A stretch of DNA of 64,000 nt from JACVRX01 sp963819885 (GCA_963819885.1 CAWFXV010000024.1:1-64000); one strand, 5' to 3'. Positions 7,372-16,276 are shown, counted from the first letter of the stretch. Program-made: numbers and translations. Notes: generated by a model from the letters alone, not told the origin.

Positions 7372-8177
7372 CCAGCGCCCAGGACGTAGAAGGCCACAGC
7401 CGCAGCGGCGGCGACGTTGAGCGAGTCGACCCCGGCTCGCATGGGAATCCGAACCCGGACGTCGGCATCGGAGAGCCAGCGCTTCGACAGGCCTACTCCC
7501 TCATTGCCCATGACCACCGCGAACCGCTCGGGGGTCACGACCTCGTCCAGCGCGACGGCCTCGGCAGCCGGGGTGAGGGCGAGGATGAGGAAACCAGCCT
7601 GGCGCAGCTCGTCCAGCCCGTCGTACCACCGCGTCATCCTGGTGTAAGGGACGGAGAACACAGCGCCCATGGACACCTTGACCGACCGGCGGTAGAGCGG
7701 GTCGGCGCATCGCGGGCTCAACAGCACAGCATCCATTCCCAGCGCCGCCGCGGCCCGGAAGACGGCCCCGACGTTTGCGTGGTCCACCAGGTCCTCCAGC
7801 ACGACCACCCGACTGGCCGTGGCCACGAGGTCAGAGACACCAGGCAGCGGCAGCCGCCGCAGCGACGCGAGCGCACCTCGGTGCACGTGGAAGCCCGTGA
7901 CCGACTCGATCAGCTCCGCCGGAGCCACGTAGCACGCTGCGTCCGCCAGGTCGAGAACGTCCGCCAGCGGGTCCATCCAGCGCGGCGCCATCAGGAAAGA
8001 CCGGACCGCAAAACCGGATTCGACGGCCCGGCGGACGACCTTCTCGCCTTCGGCCAGAAACAAGCCGTGCTCAGCCTCAACCGACGTCCGCAATTCGACG
8101 TCGCGCAGCGAGACGTAGTCGGCCAGCCGGGGGTCGGCCGGGTCGGTGACGTGCTCGATCCGGGCCACGGCCGGCAT
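7326..8177 (-). CDS. TrmH/SpoU family RNA 2'-O-methyltransferase
   Basis: 283 residues. An N-terminal substrate-binding domain (~1-100; LRTSVEAEHGLFLAEGEKVVRRA) precedes a SPOUT methyltransferase domain with motif 1 VVLEDLVDHANVGAVFRAAAALG, motif 2 FAVVMGNEGVGLSKRWL and motif 3 RIPMRAGVDSLNVAAAAAVAFY, which form the trefoil-knot SAM site. It uses SAM to methylate a ribose 2'-OH in rRNA or tRNA; the exact target cannot be told. It follows the TauE-like gene by 18 bases on the same strand and its 3' end overlaps the small 7213 gene. Confidence 0.92.
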   Translation of the reverse strand: MPAVARIEHVTDPADPRLADYVSLRDVELRTSVEAEHGLFLAEGEKVVRRAVESGFAVRSFLMAPRWMDPLADVLDLADAACYVAPAELIESVTGFHVHRGALASLRRLPLPGVSDLVATASRVVVLEDLVDHANVGAVFRAAAALGMDAVLLSPRCADPLYRRSVKVSMGAVFSVPYTRMTRWYDGLDELRQAGFLILALTPAAEAVALDEVVTPERFAVVMGNEGVGLSKRWLSDADVRVRIPMRAGVDSLNVAAAAAVAFYVLGAGQATAANSVGSGSMR

Positions 8178-8195
8178 GATGTCACCGGCGCAGGA

Positions 8196-8939
8196 TCAAC
8201 GCAGTGCCAGCACCGCAACCAACCCGATGACGACAACAGTCGCACGCAAGATCACCGCCGGCAGGCGCCGGGCCACACCGGCGCCAAGTACGCCGCCGAA
8301 CGTCGAACCTGCGGCGATCAGCCCGGCTGCGACCCAGTTGACCTCGGCGACAGCCACGAAGATCAGCCCCGCGACGAGGTTCGCCAGTCCGGCAAGGATG
8401 TTCTTAGCCGCGTTCACTCGCTGCAGCGTCTCCGTCAATCCGACGCCCAGCACCGCGATCAACAGCACACCCTGACCTGCCCCCAGATAGCCGCCATACA
8501 CGCCGATGACCAAGACCCCCAGCCAGACCAGCGGGCCACCGTGGTGCGGCCTGGTCCGCTCCCCTAGCCGGCGCAGAATCCACGGCTGAATGATCACGAG
8601 CACGCACCCCAGCAGGATCAGTACCGGCACGACGGCCTCGAACGACGCTTCGGGAAGCACCAGAAGTAGAACGGCGCCGATGATCGCGCCGATGATGGTG
8701 GCCGTTGCCAGCCGGAGCACTCGCGAGCGCTGACCGGCCAGTTCCCGGCGATACCCCCAGGCACCGGCCACGCTGCCAGGAACCAGACCGACCGTGTTCG
8801 ACACATTCGCTACCACGGGCGGTACTCCGATGGCGAGCAGCGTCGGGAAGGTGATCAACGTCCCCGAACCGACGACGGCGTTGATCGCTCCTGCGCCGAG
8901 TCCGGCCAGCGCAACGAGAACCGCCTCCAGGACACTCAT
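8196..8939 (-). CDS. TauE/SafE family membrane transporter
   Basis: 247 residues, nearly all hydrophobic, with about eight membrane segments in two repeats. The N-terminal half has AGAINAVVGSGTLITFPTLLAIGVPPVVANVSNTVGL and the second half GVYGGYLGAGQGVLLIAVLGVGL ... NAAKNILAGLANLVAGLIF, the two signature repeats of the TauE/SafE family, which export sulfite or organosulfonates. The actual substrate is unknown. Upstream partner of the TrmH-like gene in the same direction. Confidence 0.9.
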   Translation of the reverse strand: MSVLEAVLVALAGLGAGAINAVVGSGTLITFPTLLAIGVPPVVANVSNTVGLVPGSVAGAWGYRRELAGQRSRVLRLATATIIGAIIGAVLLLVLPEASFEAVVPVLILLGCVLVIIQPWILRRLGERTRPHHGGPLVWLGVLVIGVYGGYLGAGQGVLLIAVLGVGLTETLQRVNAAKNILAGLANLVAGLIFVAVAEVNWVAAGLIAAGSTFGGVLGAGVARRLPAVILRATVVVIGLVAVLALR

Positions 8940-9015
8940 CCCGTGACCCGGCGGCGAGGTCGACGCGACAGCGAGTCTGGCGAGTCCGGCGCCTGATGGC
9001 GTCGCGAACCGGCGG

Positions 9016-10140
9016 TCACTCCCCGCGTGCGTGCAGGTCCGGTGTCGCCGATGCCTGCTGAGCAGCCTCCAAGGCTTCGCGAACCTCGGCGTGCGCCTCC
9101 GACAGCGCGGCCTCGGTCTCCTGCTCGGCCGCCTCCACCGCCGCTACGACCTCGGGGGCGGGCGCCGCTGGCATCGCCGACGTTTCGGTGACAACGCGTC
9201 GATCAGAGTCTCCGGTCACCTGGCCACCCAGCCGACCGACCACGGAACCCAGGCCTTCTAACGCGGCGCCGATCTCACTGGGCACGATCCACACCTTGTT
9301 CGCGTCACCCCGCGCGATCTCCGGCAGCATCTGCAGATACTGGTAGGAAAGCAGCTTCTGGTCGGGGTTGCCGCGGTGAATGGCATCGAAGACCGCGTGG
9401 ATCGCCTTCGCCTCACCATCCGCTCGCAGGATCTGGGCCTGCTTCGCCGCTTCGGCGTCCAGCACGGTGGCCTGCTTCTGGCCTTCTGCAGTGAGGATGG
9501 CGGCCTGCTTTTGCCCCTCGGCGGTCAGGATCTGCGATTGCCGCACGCCTTCGGCGTTCAGGATTGCCGCGCGCTTGTCTCGGTCCGCGCGCATCTGCTT
9601 TTCCATCGAGTCCTGGATCGAGGCTGGCGGATCGATCGCCTTGAGCTCGACCCGGTTGACTCGGATCCCCCACTTGCCCGTCGCCTCGTCGAGCACGCCA
9701 CGCAGCGCGTTGTTGATCTCCTCACGGCTGGTCAGTGTGCGTTCGAGATCCATCCCGCCGATAACGTTTCGCAGCGTGGTGACGGTGAGTTGCTCGATGC
9801 CCTGGATGTAGTTGGCGATCTCGTAGGTTGCCGCCTTGGGATCGGTGACCTGGTAGTAGATGACCGTGTCGATCGACACGACCAGGTTGTCCTGGGTGAT
9901 GACCGGCTGTGGCGGGAACGAGACCACCTGTTCGCGCAGGTCGATCAGTGGCAATACCCGATCGACGAACGGCACGACCACGGTCAGGCCGGGGTCGAGC
10001 GTTCGGTTGTAGCGGCCGAGCCGCTCGACGATGCCGGCTCGAGCCTGTGGCACGATTCGCACCGATTTCGCGAGGGTAACCAGCACAAAGGTGAAGAGCA
10101 GCAAGACGACGATCAGCGCGATCGCCGAACTGACATCCAT
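9016..10140 (-). CDS. SPFH/band 7 (stomatin-paraslipin) membrane protein
   Basis: 374 residues. An N-terminal anchor (~5-25) is followed by the SPFH domain (RIVPQARAGIVERLGRYNRTLDPGL ... VDRVLPLIDLREQVVSFPPQPVITQDNL ... IDTVIYYQVTDP) to about 190. A helical region then contains near-tandem repeats ILTAEGQKQ / ILTAEGQKQ / VLDAEAAKQ / ILRADGEAK (~200-245), and an acidic Ala/Glu-rich tail ends the protein. Such proteins form large membrane oligomers that organise lipid domains or regulate membrane proteases. It lies 69 bases downstream of NfeD, the usual SPFH partner. Confidence 0.95.
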   Translation of the reverse strand: MDVSSAIALIVVLLLFTFVLVTLAKSVRIVPQARAGIVERLGRYNRTLDPGLTVVVPFVDRVLPLIDLREQVVSFPPQPVITQDNLVVSIDTVIYYQVTDPKAATYEIANYIQGIEQLTVTTLRNVIGGMDLERTLTSREEINNALRGVLDEATGKWGIRVNRVELKAIDPPASIQDSMEKQMRADRDKRAAILNAEGVRQSQILTAEGQKQAAILTAEGQKQATVLDAEAAKQAQILRADGEAKAIHAVFDAIHRGNPDQKLLSYQYLQMLPEIARGDANKVWIVPSEIGAALEGLGSVVGRLGGQVTGDSDRRVVTETSAMPAAPAPEVVAAVEAAEQETEAALSEAHAEVREALEAAQQASATPDLHARGE

Positions 10141-10209
10141 CGATCCGCAACCTTCCCCGACAGGTCGTAGCGCTCCAGACGAAGCCCTCGGTGAGTGGCA
10201 CGCCGGAGC

Positions 10210-10671
10210 CTACGGACCCTCCGCCTCGTAGACGAGAGCCGTCGCTCCCTGGATCTCGACGACGTCCACCATCGCTCCGGTTTCGATCACCGAGTGGTCA
10301 TAACTCTTCGCCGACCAGATCTCGCCTGCCAGCTTGATCCGCCCACCGTGGGCGTCGACCCGTTCGACGACGGTCGCGCGGCGCCCGACCAGCGCCGCCA
10401 CTCCGGTCCGGGCGTTGACCGGCTGCCGCAAGTGTCGCTTCGCGACAGGTCGGACCACGCCGAGCAAGGCCGCACTCGCGGCAATCGCGACCAACGCCTG
10501 GATCAGGAAGGGGGCACCCGCCATCGCGGCCAGGCCGCCGGCCAGTGCGCCCCCCGCGAGCATGAGGAACACCAGATCCAGTGTCGTGGTCTCGATGATG
10601 CCCAGGATCAGCGCAAATCCCAGCCAGAGAACCCAAGCGTTGTCGCCGAGCCACTCCGCTGCGTCACCCAC
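10210..10671 (-). CDS. NfeD-like membrane protein
   Basis: 153 residues from GTG. Two to three membrane segments (WVLWLGFALILGIIETTTLDLVFLMLAGGALAGG and the following VAIAASAALLGVV) precede a C-terminal OB-fold (~85-150) with TGVAALVGRRATVVERVDAHGGRIKLAGEIWSAKS. This is the short NfeD form that partners SPFH proteins. It sits directly upstream of the SPFH gene in the same direction, so the two probably form one membrane complex. Confidence 0.92.
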   Translation of the reverse strand: MGDAAEWLGDNAWVLWLGFALILGIIETTTLDLVFLMLAGGALAGGLAAMAGAPFLIQALVAIAASAALLGVVRPVAKRHLRQPVNARTGVAALVGRRATVVERVDAHGGRIKLAGEIWSAKSYDHSVIETGAMVDVVEIQGATALVYEAEGP

Positions 10672-10710
10672 ACGGCAAGCCTAGGCGATCACCGCGGGCC
10701 CAACCCGCGC

Positions 10711-11508
10711 TCACCCAAGCCCATTTTGGCGAGCTCTGGCGGCCCATCTGCCGTCGCTGTGACTCACCGTCAGCGCCAATCCGAAGCACGCGCTCAATGT
10801 GTGGTCGTTAATGGTCTCGTCGACAGGTCCCGAAGCGACTACCTGGCCAGCTCGCAGCAGCAGGGCGTGGGTGAAGCCGGTTGGGATTTCCTCCACGTGA
10901 TGGGTGACCAACACCGTGGCCGGCGACATGGGATCGGCGGCGAGCTGGCCCAGGGTCGCTACCAGCGCTTCCCTGCCGCCAAGGTCGAGCCCAGCAGCCG
11001 GCTCGTCGAGAAGAAGAAGCTCCGGGTCGGTCATCAGGGCCCGGGCGATCTGGACTCGCTTGCGCTCGCCCTCGGACAAGGTGCCGAAGGTTCGGTCCGC
11101 GAGCTGACCTACGCCGAGCCGTTCGAGCAGCCCGCCGGCACGATCGACGTCGTAGCCTTCGTAGAGCTCACGCCAGCGACCGACGACGGCATAGGAGGCG
11201 GTCACGACCACGTCGCGCACAGCCTCGGTGCGAGGGATGCGGTCGGCCAGCGCTGCACTGGTCAGTCCGATCCGGGGCCTGAGCTCGAAAACGTCGACGG
11301 TTCCGAGGATCTCGCCGAGTACTGCGGCATAACCGCTGGTCGGATGAATCTGCGCAGAGGCCACCTGGAGCAGCGTCGTCTTGCCGGCGCCGTTGGGTCC
11401 GAGCACGACCCACCGGTCGCCTTCCGCGATGGCCCACGTGACCTCGTTCAGCAGGTACTGCCCGGAGCGCACCACCGAGACATCGGCCAGCTCGAGGACG
11501 TCGGACAT
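10711..11508 (-). CDS. ABC transporter ATP-binding protein
   Basis: 265 residues. Walker A GPNGAGKTT (~40), Q-loop region GLTSAALADRIP, signature LSEGERKRV, Walker B LLLLDEPAAGLD and switch His VLVTHHVEEIP are all present. The ATG at 11508 is chosen because the protein opens MSDVLELADVSVVRSGQYLL, the normal first strand; the open frame extends upstream but is low-complexity there. No permease lies beside it. The closest general type is the single-domain ATPase found alone in actinobacteria. Function beyond ATP hydrolysis unknown. Confidence 0.9.
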   Translation of the reverse strand: MSDVLELADVSVVRSGQYLLNEVTWAIAEGDRWVVLGPNGAGKTTLLQVASAQIHPTSGYAAVLGEILGTVDVFELRPRIGLTSAALADRIPRTEAVRDVVVTASYAVVGRWRELYEGYDVDRAGGLLERLGVGQLADRTFGTLSEGERKRVQIARALMTDPELLLLDEPAAGLDLGGREALVATLGQLAADPMSPATVLVTHHVEEIPTGFTHALLLRAGQVVASGPVDETINDHTLSACFGLALTVSHSDGRWAARARQNGLG

Positions 11509-11637
11509 GAATCGCTCTCCGTGCGCGTCGATTCCGTGGTCGCACTCGGACCCTCGCTCGTTCCTCGCTCGGGCTCCTCGTTGCTCCGTTGGGTCGCCGA
11601 CGACCCTACGGCAGGGGGGACCCGTAGGCTCACCGAC

Positions 11638-12390
11638 ATGCTCGGACTGCCCCGCTCGGCGCGGCTTGCGGCATGGGCAGGGAGTTGGCTGACCGGACAG
11701 GTCACCCTCGACGAAGTGGTCGCGCGAGTGCAAGGCGATGACGAACCACACACGGTGACCGATGGGCTGCTGGGCGACAACGTCGGCTCGCTCGGCGCCG
11801 CCCTCGGTTCATTGCGGGGGCACGGCATTCGGGCCCTGCGAGTCGCCTTGCCGAGACCAGGCGACCCGCAGGGACTCGCAGGTCCGCGGGATCTGACTGT
11901 CGACGCGGTTGAGGCCGGCGAGGCCGTGCTGTGCGTGGGGGCGGAGGTCGCCCTGGTTCCCACCATCCAGACGTTCGGTCCGCCCGGGGACCAGGGACAC
12001 CTGGTGAGCTGGGCCTGGCGACCTGCGCATCCGCCCCCACCTGTTCCGCGACTTCCGGAACTAGAGCGGGCGCTCACCGAAGAGCTCATCGCCGCCGGCT
12101 CGACTCTGACCCGTCTCGATGTCGCCGCCTGGCGACCCGCGGTCGCCCGATTACTCGATGACGTCCGGTCCGGCCGCGCCGCCGATCCGCTCCCCCGACC
12201 GTTCCCGCCCTCCGCGCAAGCGCTGGCCGCGAGGTCCGCGCGGGTGTTGGCCGTCGTCGACATCGCTTTGCGAGACGAGGGTCAGGCCCTGACCGCCGCG
12301 TCGGCCCACGCTCGGCAGCAGGCCCTGGTCCCGCTCGAGCGCGCTGCTCGCCATGCGCTCGCTGCCGCCTGCAACGCACTCGCCGACTAG
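11638..12390 (+). CDS. conserved hypothetical protein upstream of serB
   Basis: 250 residues from ATG 11638. Opens MLGLPRSARLAAWAGSWLTG; the central part (VALPRPGDPQGLAGPRDLTVDAVEAGEAVL) and SWAWRPAHPPPPVPRLPELERALTEELIAAGSTLTRLDVAAWRPAV are followed by an Ala/Arg-rich helical C-terminus. No membrane segment or signal peptide. The upstream continuation of the frame is antisense to the ABC gene and is not counted. It ends 12 bases before serB, so co-transcription is likely, and this neighbour relation is common in actinobacteria. Function unknown. Confidence 0.75.
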   Translation: MLGLPRSARLAAWAGSWLTGQVTLDEVVARVQGDDEPHTVTDGLLGDNVGSLGAALGSLRGHGIRALRVALPRPGDPQGLAGPRDLTVDAVEAGEAVLCVGAEVALVPTIQTFGPPGDQGHLVSWAWRPAHPPPPVPRLPELERALTEELIAAGSTLTRLDVAAWRPAVARLLDDVRSGRAADPLPRPFPPSAQALAARSARVLAVVDIALRDEGQALTAASAHARQQALVPLERAARHALAAACNALAD

Positions 12391-12402
12391 CCTGTGCCGG
12401 AC

Positions 12403-13635
12403 ATGTCCGTGACCCGCCCGCCTGGCTCCACCACGCTGCTGGTGACCGTGACTGGGCGAGATCGGACCGGCGTGACCTCTCAGTTGTTCGCCGCTCTCGG
12501 TCGGCACCCCCTCGACGTCCTCGACATCGAACAGGTCGTCGTCCGTGGACGGCTCATCCTCGGCGTATTGGTGACGGCCGTGCCAAACGACTCGCACCTA
12601 CGAGCCGACCTGCAGCAGGTGGCAAGTTCGTTGGGGCTGGAGATCGAAATCACTCCCGGTGGCAGTGAGCGGCGACCGGCCGGCGGTCGAGCCCATGTCA
12701 CAGTGCTCGGCGATCCGTTACGACCGGCGCCGGTCGCCGCAATCGCGCAGCGGATCGCGCAGTTGGGCGCCAACATCGACCGGATCGTACGGCTGGCGTC
12801 GTATCCGGTCACATCGATCGAGCTGGAGGTCTCGGGAACCGACCCCGCAACTCTGCAGAGCGAGTTGGCGGCCGAGGCCGTAGCGCAGGGAATCGATCTC
12901 GCCGTACAGCCGGCCGGCCTGAGCCGTCGGGCAAAGCGGCTCATCGTGATGGATGTCGACTCGACGCTCGTCCAAGGTGAAGTGATCGAGATGCTTGCGC
13001 AGCGGGCGGGTGTGCTGAGGGAGGTTGCCGAGGTCACCTCGGCGGCCATGCGCGGAGAGCTCGACTTCGCCGACGCTCTGCGCCACCGGGTGCGGCTCCT
13101 CGCGGGGTTACCCGTCACCGCCCTCGCCGAGATCTGCGAGCAGGTCGAATTGGCACCCGGGGCTCGAACCCTGGTGCGCACACTCAAGCGGCTGGACTAC
13201 CGGTTGGCTATCGTCAGCGGGGGCTTCACCCAGGTCACCGACCATCTCGTCGGGCAGTTGGGAATCGACTACGCCGCCGCCAACACCGTCCAGGTCGCCG
13301 AGGGGCGCCTGACCGGCGACCTGGTCGAACCGATCCTCGATCGGGCCGGCAAGGCGGCCGCGATGGCTCGCTTCGCCGAGCAGGCCAACGTGCCGCTTTC
13401 CCAGACAGTCGCCATCGGTGACGGGGCGAATGACCTCGACATGATCGCCGGGGCCGGTCTGGGGGTCGCCTTCAACGCGAAACCACTCGTCCGCCATGCG
13501 GCCGACACCGCCCTCAATGTGCCCTACCTCGACACTGTGCTCTACCTGCTGGGCATCAGCCGCGAGGACATCGAGGCGGCCGACGCCGCCGACGGCGTGC
13601 CGACTCCGGCGCCGCAAGTGCCGCCTCCGGCCTGA
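12403..13635 (+). CDS. serB: phosphoserine phosphatase, ACT-domain form
   Basis: 410 residues. Two ACT-like regulatory domains occupy ~1-165 (TTLLVTVTGRDRTGVTSQLFAAL; GGRAHVTVLGDPLRPAPVAAIAQRI). The HAD phosphatase domain follows: motif I VMDVDSTLVQGEVIEMLA (~187), motif II VSGGFTQV, motif III/IV with Lys and AIGDGANDLDMI. It removes phosphate from phosphoserine in the last step of serine synthesis in the cytoplasm; the ACT domains suggest serine feedback. ATG 12403 is preferred over GTG 12394; neither has a clear Shine-Dalgarno. Confidence 0.95.
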   Translation: MSVTRPPGSTTLLVTVTGRDRTGVTSQLFAALGRHPLDVLDIEQVVVRGRLILGVLVTAVPNDSHLRADLQQVASSLGLEIEITPGGSERRPAGGRAHVTVLGDPLRPAPVAAIAQRIAQLGANIDRIVRLASYPVTSIELEVSGTDPATLQSELAAEAVAQGIDLAVQPAGLSRRAKRLIVMDVDSTLVQGEVIEMLAQRAGVLREVAEVTSAAMRGELDFADALRHRVRLLAGLPVTALAEICEQVELAPGARTLVRTLKRLDYRLAIVSGGFTQVTDHLVGQLGIDYAAANTVQVAEGRLTGDLVEPILDRAGKAAAMARFAEQANVPLSQTVAIGDGANDLDMIAGAGLGVAFNAKPLVRHAADTALNVPYLDTVLYLLGISREDIEAADAADGVPTPAPQVPPPA

Positions 13636-13677
13636 GTGGTCACCGCAGCCAGCTCGAACGCTGGTCCCCGACCGGTT

Positions 13678-13767
13678 GTGAAGATCGTGGTGCAGTCGTC
13701 GCGCCGATTTCCACGCGGATCGTTCCGCACGGCGATCTTCACGAGCCCTGCTTGGCGATCTTCACGA
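13678..13767. repeat. GTGAAGATCG / CGATCTTCAC repeat cluster
   Basis: GTGAAGATCG at 13678-13687 is followed by its reverse complement CGATCTTCAC at 13733-13742 and again at 13756-13765. The last two lie within a 14-bp direct repeat (GGCGATCTTCACGA at 13731 and 13754). The cluster fills the space between the convergent serB and sixA genes and covers the sixA stop codon. It could act as a bidirectional terminator or be a dispersed palindromic repeat. Confidence 0.5.
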
Positions 13768-14253
13768 ACCGCGTGGCACGGCAAAAGCGATCAGCTGGCC
13801 GGTTCCCGGCTCAACCGAGTCCCAGCCGCCGTCGAACCCCAGCACACACACAGCGCTGGTCGGGAACTCGCCCAGCGGGCTTCCGCTTTCCTCCAGCAGC
13901 GTCGCCAGCGACTCGATGCCGGGATTGTGCCCGACCAGCATCGCCGTGTCGGCCTCGGCCGGCAGGGTGCGAATCAGCTCGAGCAACTCTGCGGGGCGCG
14001 CGTTGTAGGCCTGGTCGGTCACGACACGACGCGGGGACGGCTCGAGCTCCGCAGTGAGCAGCTCTGCGGTCTGCACCGCCCGTAGTGCGCTCGAGACGAC
14101 CACGACCTGCGGGGTGACACCGTTCTCGGCTACCCATCGCCCGACCGCCGGTGCGTCTCGGCGTCCCCGCTTCGCCAGCGGGCGCTCTTCATCTGCGACA
14201 TCGTCCGGCCACGCCGACTTCGCATGCCGCACCAACACCAGCGTCTTCGGCAC
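13762..14253 (-). CDS. sixA: SixA-type phosphohistidine phosphatase
   Basis: 163 residues from GTG 14253. Histidine phosphatase signature LVLVRHAKSAWPD at residues ~4-16 (RHG-like catalytic His), second Arg in SSALRAVQTAE, and catalytic His in MLVGHNPGIESL. SixA enzymes remove phosphate from phosphohistidine in phosphorelay or PTS proteins; the partner here is unknown. The start is placed at VPKTLVLVRH because the upstream frame is within repeat-rich non-coding DNA. Convergent with serB. Confidence 0.88.
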   Translation of the reverse strand: MPKTLVLVRHAKSAWPDDVADEERPLAKRGRRDAPAVGRWVAENGVTPQVVVVSSALRAVQTAELLTAELEPSPRRVVTDQAYNARPAELLELIRTLPAEADTAMLVGHNPGIESLATLLEESGSPLGEFPTSAVCVLGFDGGWDSVEPGTGQLIAFAVPRGS

Positions 14254-14695
14254 GCCGCGCAGTCTAGAGCGATCACCACACGACGAGGGCCGCTGAACTG
14301 ATTGTGAGAGGGCAAACACCACGAGCCAGGAGGTGTTCCGAAGACCGCCCACAGGAGCGGCTTCAGCAGGGCGACGACCCCAGGAGGGTCCGGGAGGGCC
14401 AGTGGAAAGGCGACCACACCCCGAAGAAGCCGGGGAACAGGAATGCAAAGCGCGACTACGGGAGGGGATCTAGAGGGCGACGACACTAGGAGGGTCGGGG
14501 TTGTGATTCGCGGACGGCGACCACGGCAGGAGGGGGTCGGGGAAATGGTTCGCGGAGGCTAAAGAACGAAGCCCGGGGACGACGCCAGCCAAGACGTCAA
14601 CGCAAACATTACGGACTGGCCTCGGCAAACCATTTCCCCGACCCCCGACAAAGCCCGACCCACAAGAGCCCGACCCCGACAAGGAGAGGCCGATC
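14254..14695. other. 442-base non-coding region rich in direct and inverted repeats
   Basis: No credible gene on either strand. A 23-base unit, AGGGCGACGAC then CCCA or ACTA then GGAGGGTC, occurs at 14367-14389 and 14474-14496. A related unit (AGGAGGG..TCGGGG then TTCGCGGA) occurs at 14488-14514 and 14528-14556. Many further GTCGGGG/CCCCGAC words run to about 14690. It separates the end of the fabG-fabI operon from the start of sixA, so it must hold the sixA promoter and probably the fabI terminator. Confidence 0.6.
14532..14646. repeat. 19-bp perfect inverted repeat
   Basis: GGGGGTCGGGGAAATGGTT at 14532-14550 and its exact reverse complement at 14628-14646, 77 bases apart. In RNA this could form a long stem enclosing the intervening sequence. 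Lies just beyond the fabI stop. Confidence 0.7.
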
Positions 14696-15460
14696 TCAGG
14701 CCCCCACCGCGTGCACCCCACCGTCCACGTGCACGATCTCACCGGTGGTCTTGGGGAACCAGTCCGACAGCAGCCCGACGACCCCACGTGCGGCCGGCTC
14801 GGGATCAGACAGATCCCACCCCAGCGGTGCGCGCCGATCCCAGACGCCCTCGAACTGGTCGAAGCCGGGGATCGACCGCGCTGCCATCGTCTTGACCGGC
14901 CCGGCGGAGACCAGGTTGACCCGTACGTTCTGACTACCGAGGTACTTGGCCAGGTATCGGGCCGTCGATTCGAGTGCGGCCTTGGCCACGCCCATCCAGT
15001 CGTAGCCGGGCCATGCGACCTGGGCGTCGAAATTGAGCCCGACGACCGAGCCGCCGTGTGGCATCAACTCCAGGCTCGCCATGGTCACGGACTTCAACGA
15101 GTAGGCGGAGACGTGCACAGCGGTGGAAACGTCCTCGAACGAGGTATCGAGGAAACCGCCTCCCAGCGCACTCTGCGGGGCGAATGCGATCGAGTGCACG
15201 ATTCCGTCCAGACCGTCAAGGTGAGCGCCCACCCGCTCGGCCAGCGTGGCGAGGTGCCCGTCGTCCTGTACATCGAGTTCCACTACCGGTGGCGGGTCGG
15301 GCAAGCGCTTGGCAACTCGCTCGACCAGGCTCAGCCGGCCGAAGCCGGTCAAGACCACCGCCGCGCCTTCGGCCTGAGCGAGACGGGCCACGTGAAAGGC
15401 GATCGATGCGTCGGTGAGAACACCGGTGACAAGGATGCGCTTGCCGTCGAGGATGCCCAT
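14696..15460 (-). CDS. fabI: enoyl-ACP reductase (FabI/InhA type)
   Basis: 254 residues. Opens GILDGKRILVTGVLTDASIAFHVA, the atypical nucleotide-binding loop of InhA/FabI, with the GIVHSIAFAPQ strand. The catalytic pair is in GYDWMGVAKAALES (Tyr-x6-Lys; InhA Y158/K165), and the substrate loop GPVKTMAARSIPGF and C-terminal GEIVHVDGGVHAVGA also match InhA. It reduces the enoyl-ACP double bond with NADH in the final step of type II fatty acid elongation. It follows fabG with stop and ATG directly adjoining, the same fabG1-inhA pairing known in mycobacteria. Confidence 0.96.
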   Translation of the reverse strand: MGILDGKRILVTGVLTDASIAFHVARLAQAEGAAVVLTGFGRLSLVERVAKRLPDPPPVVELDVQDDGHLATLAERVGAHLDGLDGIVHSIAFAPQSALGGGFLDTSFEDVSTAVHVSAYSLKSVTMASLELMPHGGSVVGLNFDAQVAWPGYDWMGVAKAALESTARYLAKYLGSQNVRVNLVSAGPVKTMAARSIPGFDQFEGVWDRRAPLGWDLSDPEPAARGVVGLLSDWFPKTTGEIVHVDGGVHAVGA

Positions 15461-16165
15461 TCAGTGCCCCATTCCCAGCCCGCCGTCGACGGGGATGACC
15501 GCTCCGGTGATGTACGCCGCCTCGTCGCTCGCCACCCAGCGCACCACTCGGGCGACCTCGTCCGCCGAGGCGTACCGGGCCAGCGGGATCCCGGCGAGGA
15601 TCTCGCCTCGGCGTTCTTCGGAGAGTTCCGCCGTCATGTCCGACTCGACGAAGCCGGGCGCGACGACATTGACCGTGATGCCCCGGCTGCCGAGCTCACG
15701 AGCGATCGATCGGGCCATCCCGATCAGCCCCGCCTTGGTAGCCGCATAGTTGGTCTGGCCCGGTGAGCCGAGCAGTCCGACCACGCTGCCGATCAACACG
15801 ATGCGACCCTTGCGGGCCCGCAGCATTCCGCGGGCCGCCCGCCGCACGACCCGGAACGCGCCGGTGAGGTTGGTGTCGACGACGGTGCGGAAGTCGTCGT
15901 CGCTCATCCGCAACAGCAAGGTGTCGCGGGTGACGCCGGCATTGGCAACGAGGACCTCCACTGGTCCGTGCCGCTCCTGAACTAGATCGAAGGCGGCATC
16001 GACGGAGCCCTGGTCAGTCACGTCGCAGCGCACGCCGCTCAGGCCGCTAGGAGGCTCACCGCTGCGATAGGTGATCGTGACCACGTCGCCGTTCTCGGCG
16101 AAAGCCTGGGCGATGGCCAGGCCGATTCCACGATTCCCTCCGGTGACGAGTACGGAACGGCTCAC
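15461..16165 (-). CDS. fabG: 3-oxoacyl-ACP reductase
   Basis: 234 residues from GTG 16165 (VSRSVLVTGGNRGIGLAIAQAFAENG). NADPH site TGGNRGIG, NAG motif LVANAGVTRDTLLLRM, catalytic Ser in GSVVGLLGSPGQ, Tyr-x3-Lys in TNYAATKAGLIG, and C-terminal GAVIPVDGGLGMGH. It reduces 3-oxoacyl-ACP in fatty acid elongation. The frame is open 19 codons upstream, but those residues are not family-like. First gene of the fabG-fabI operon. Confidence 0.96.
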   Translation of the reverse strand: MSRSVLVTGGNRGIGLAIAQAFAENGDVVTITYRSGEPPSGLSGVRCDVTDQGSVDAAFDLVQERHGPVEVLVANAGVTRDTLLLRMSDDDFRTVVDTNLTGAFRVVRRAARGMLRARKGRIVLIGSVVGLLGSPGQTNYAATKAGLIGMARSIARELGSRGITVNVVAPGFVESDMTAELSEERRGEILAGIPLARYASADEVARVVRWVASDEAAYITGAVIPVDGGLGMGH

Positions 16166-16276
16166 CCGAGCTCCCTTCGCCGGTTGGCGTGCGCCGACGC
16201 TACCGTTCGCGGTCGATGGCATGCGGCGGAGTAGCGCGCTTGCCGTTTCCGGATGTGAGGGCGAAGCCCCAGCAGG

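Noticed and set aside
10195..11637. Plus-strand open frame upstream of the 11638 gene
   Set aside because: Antisense to NfeD and the ABC ATPase, with no domain-like sequence; only the part from ATG 11638 is coding.
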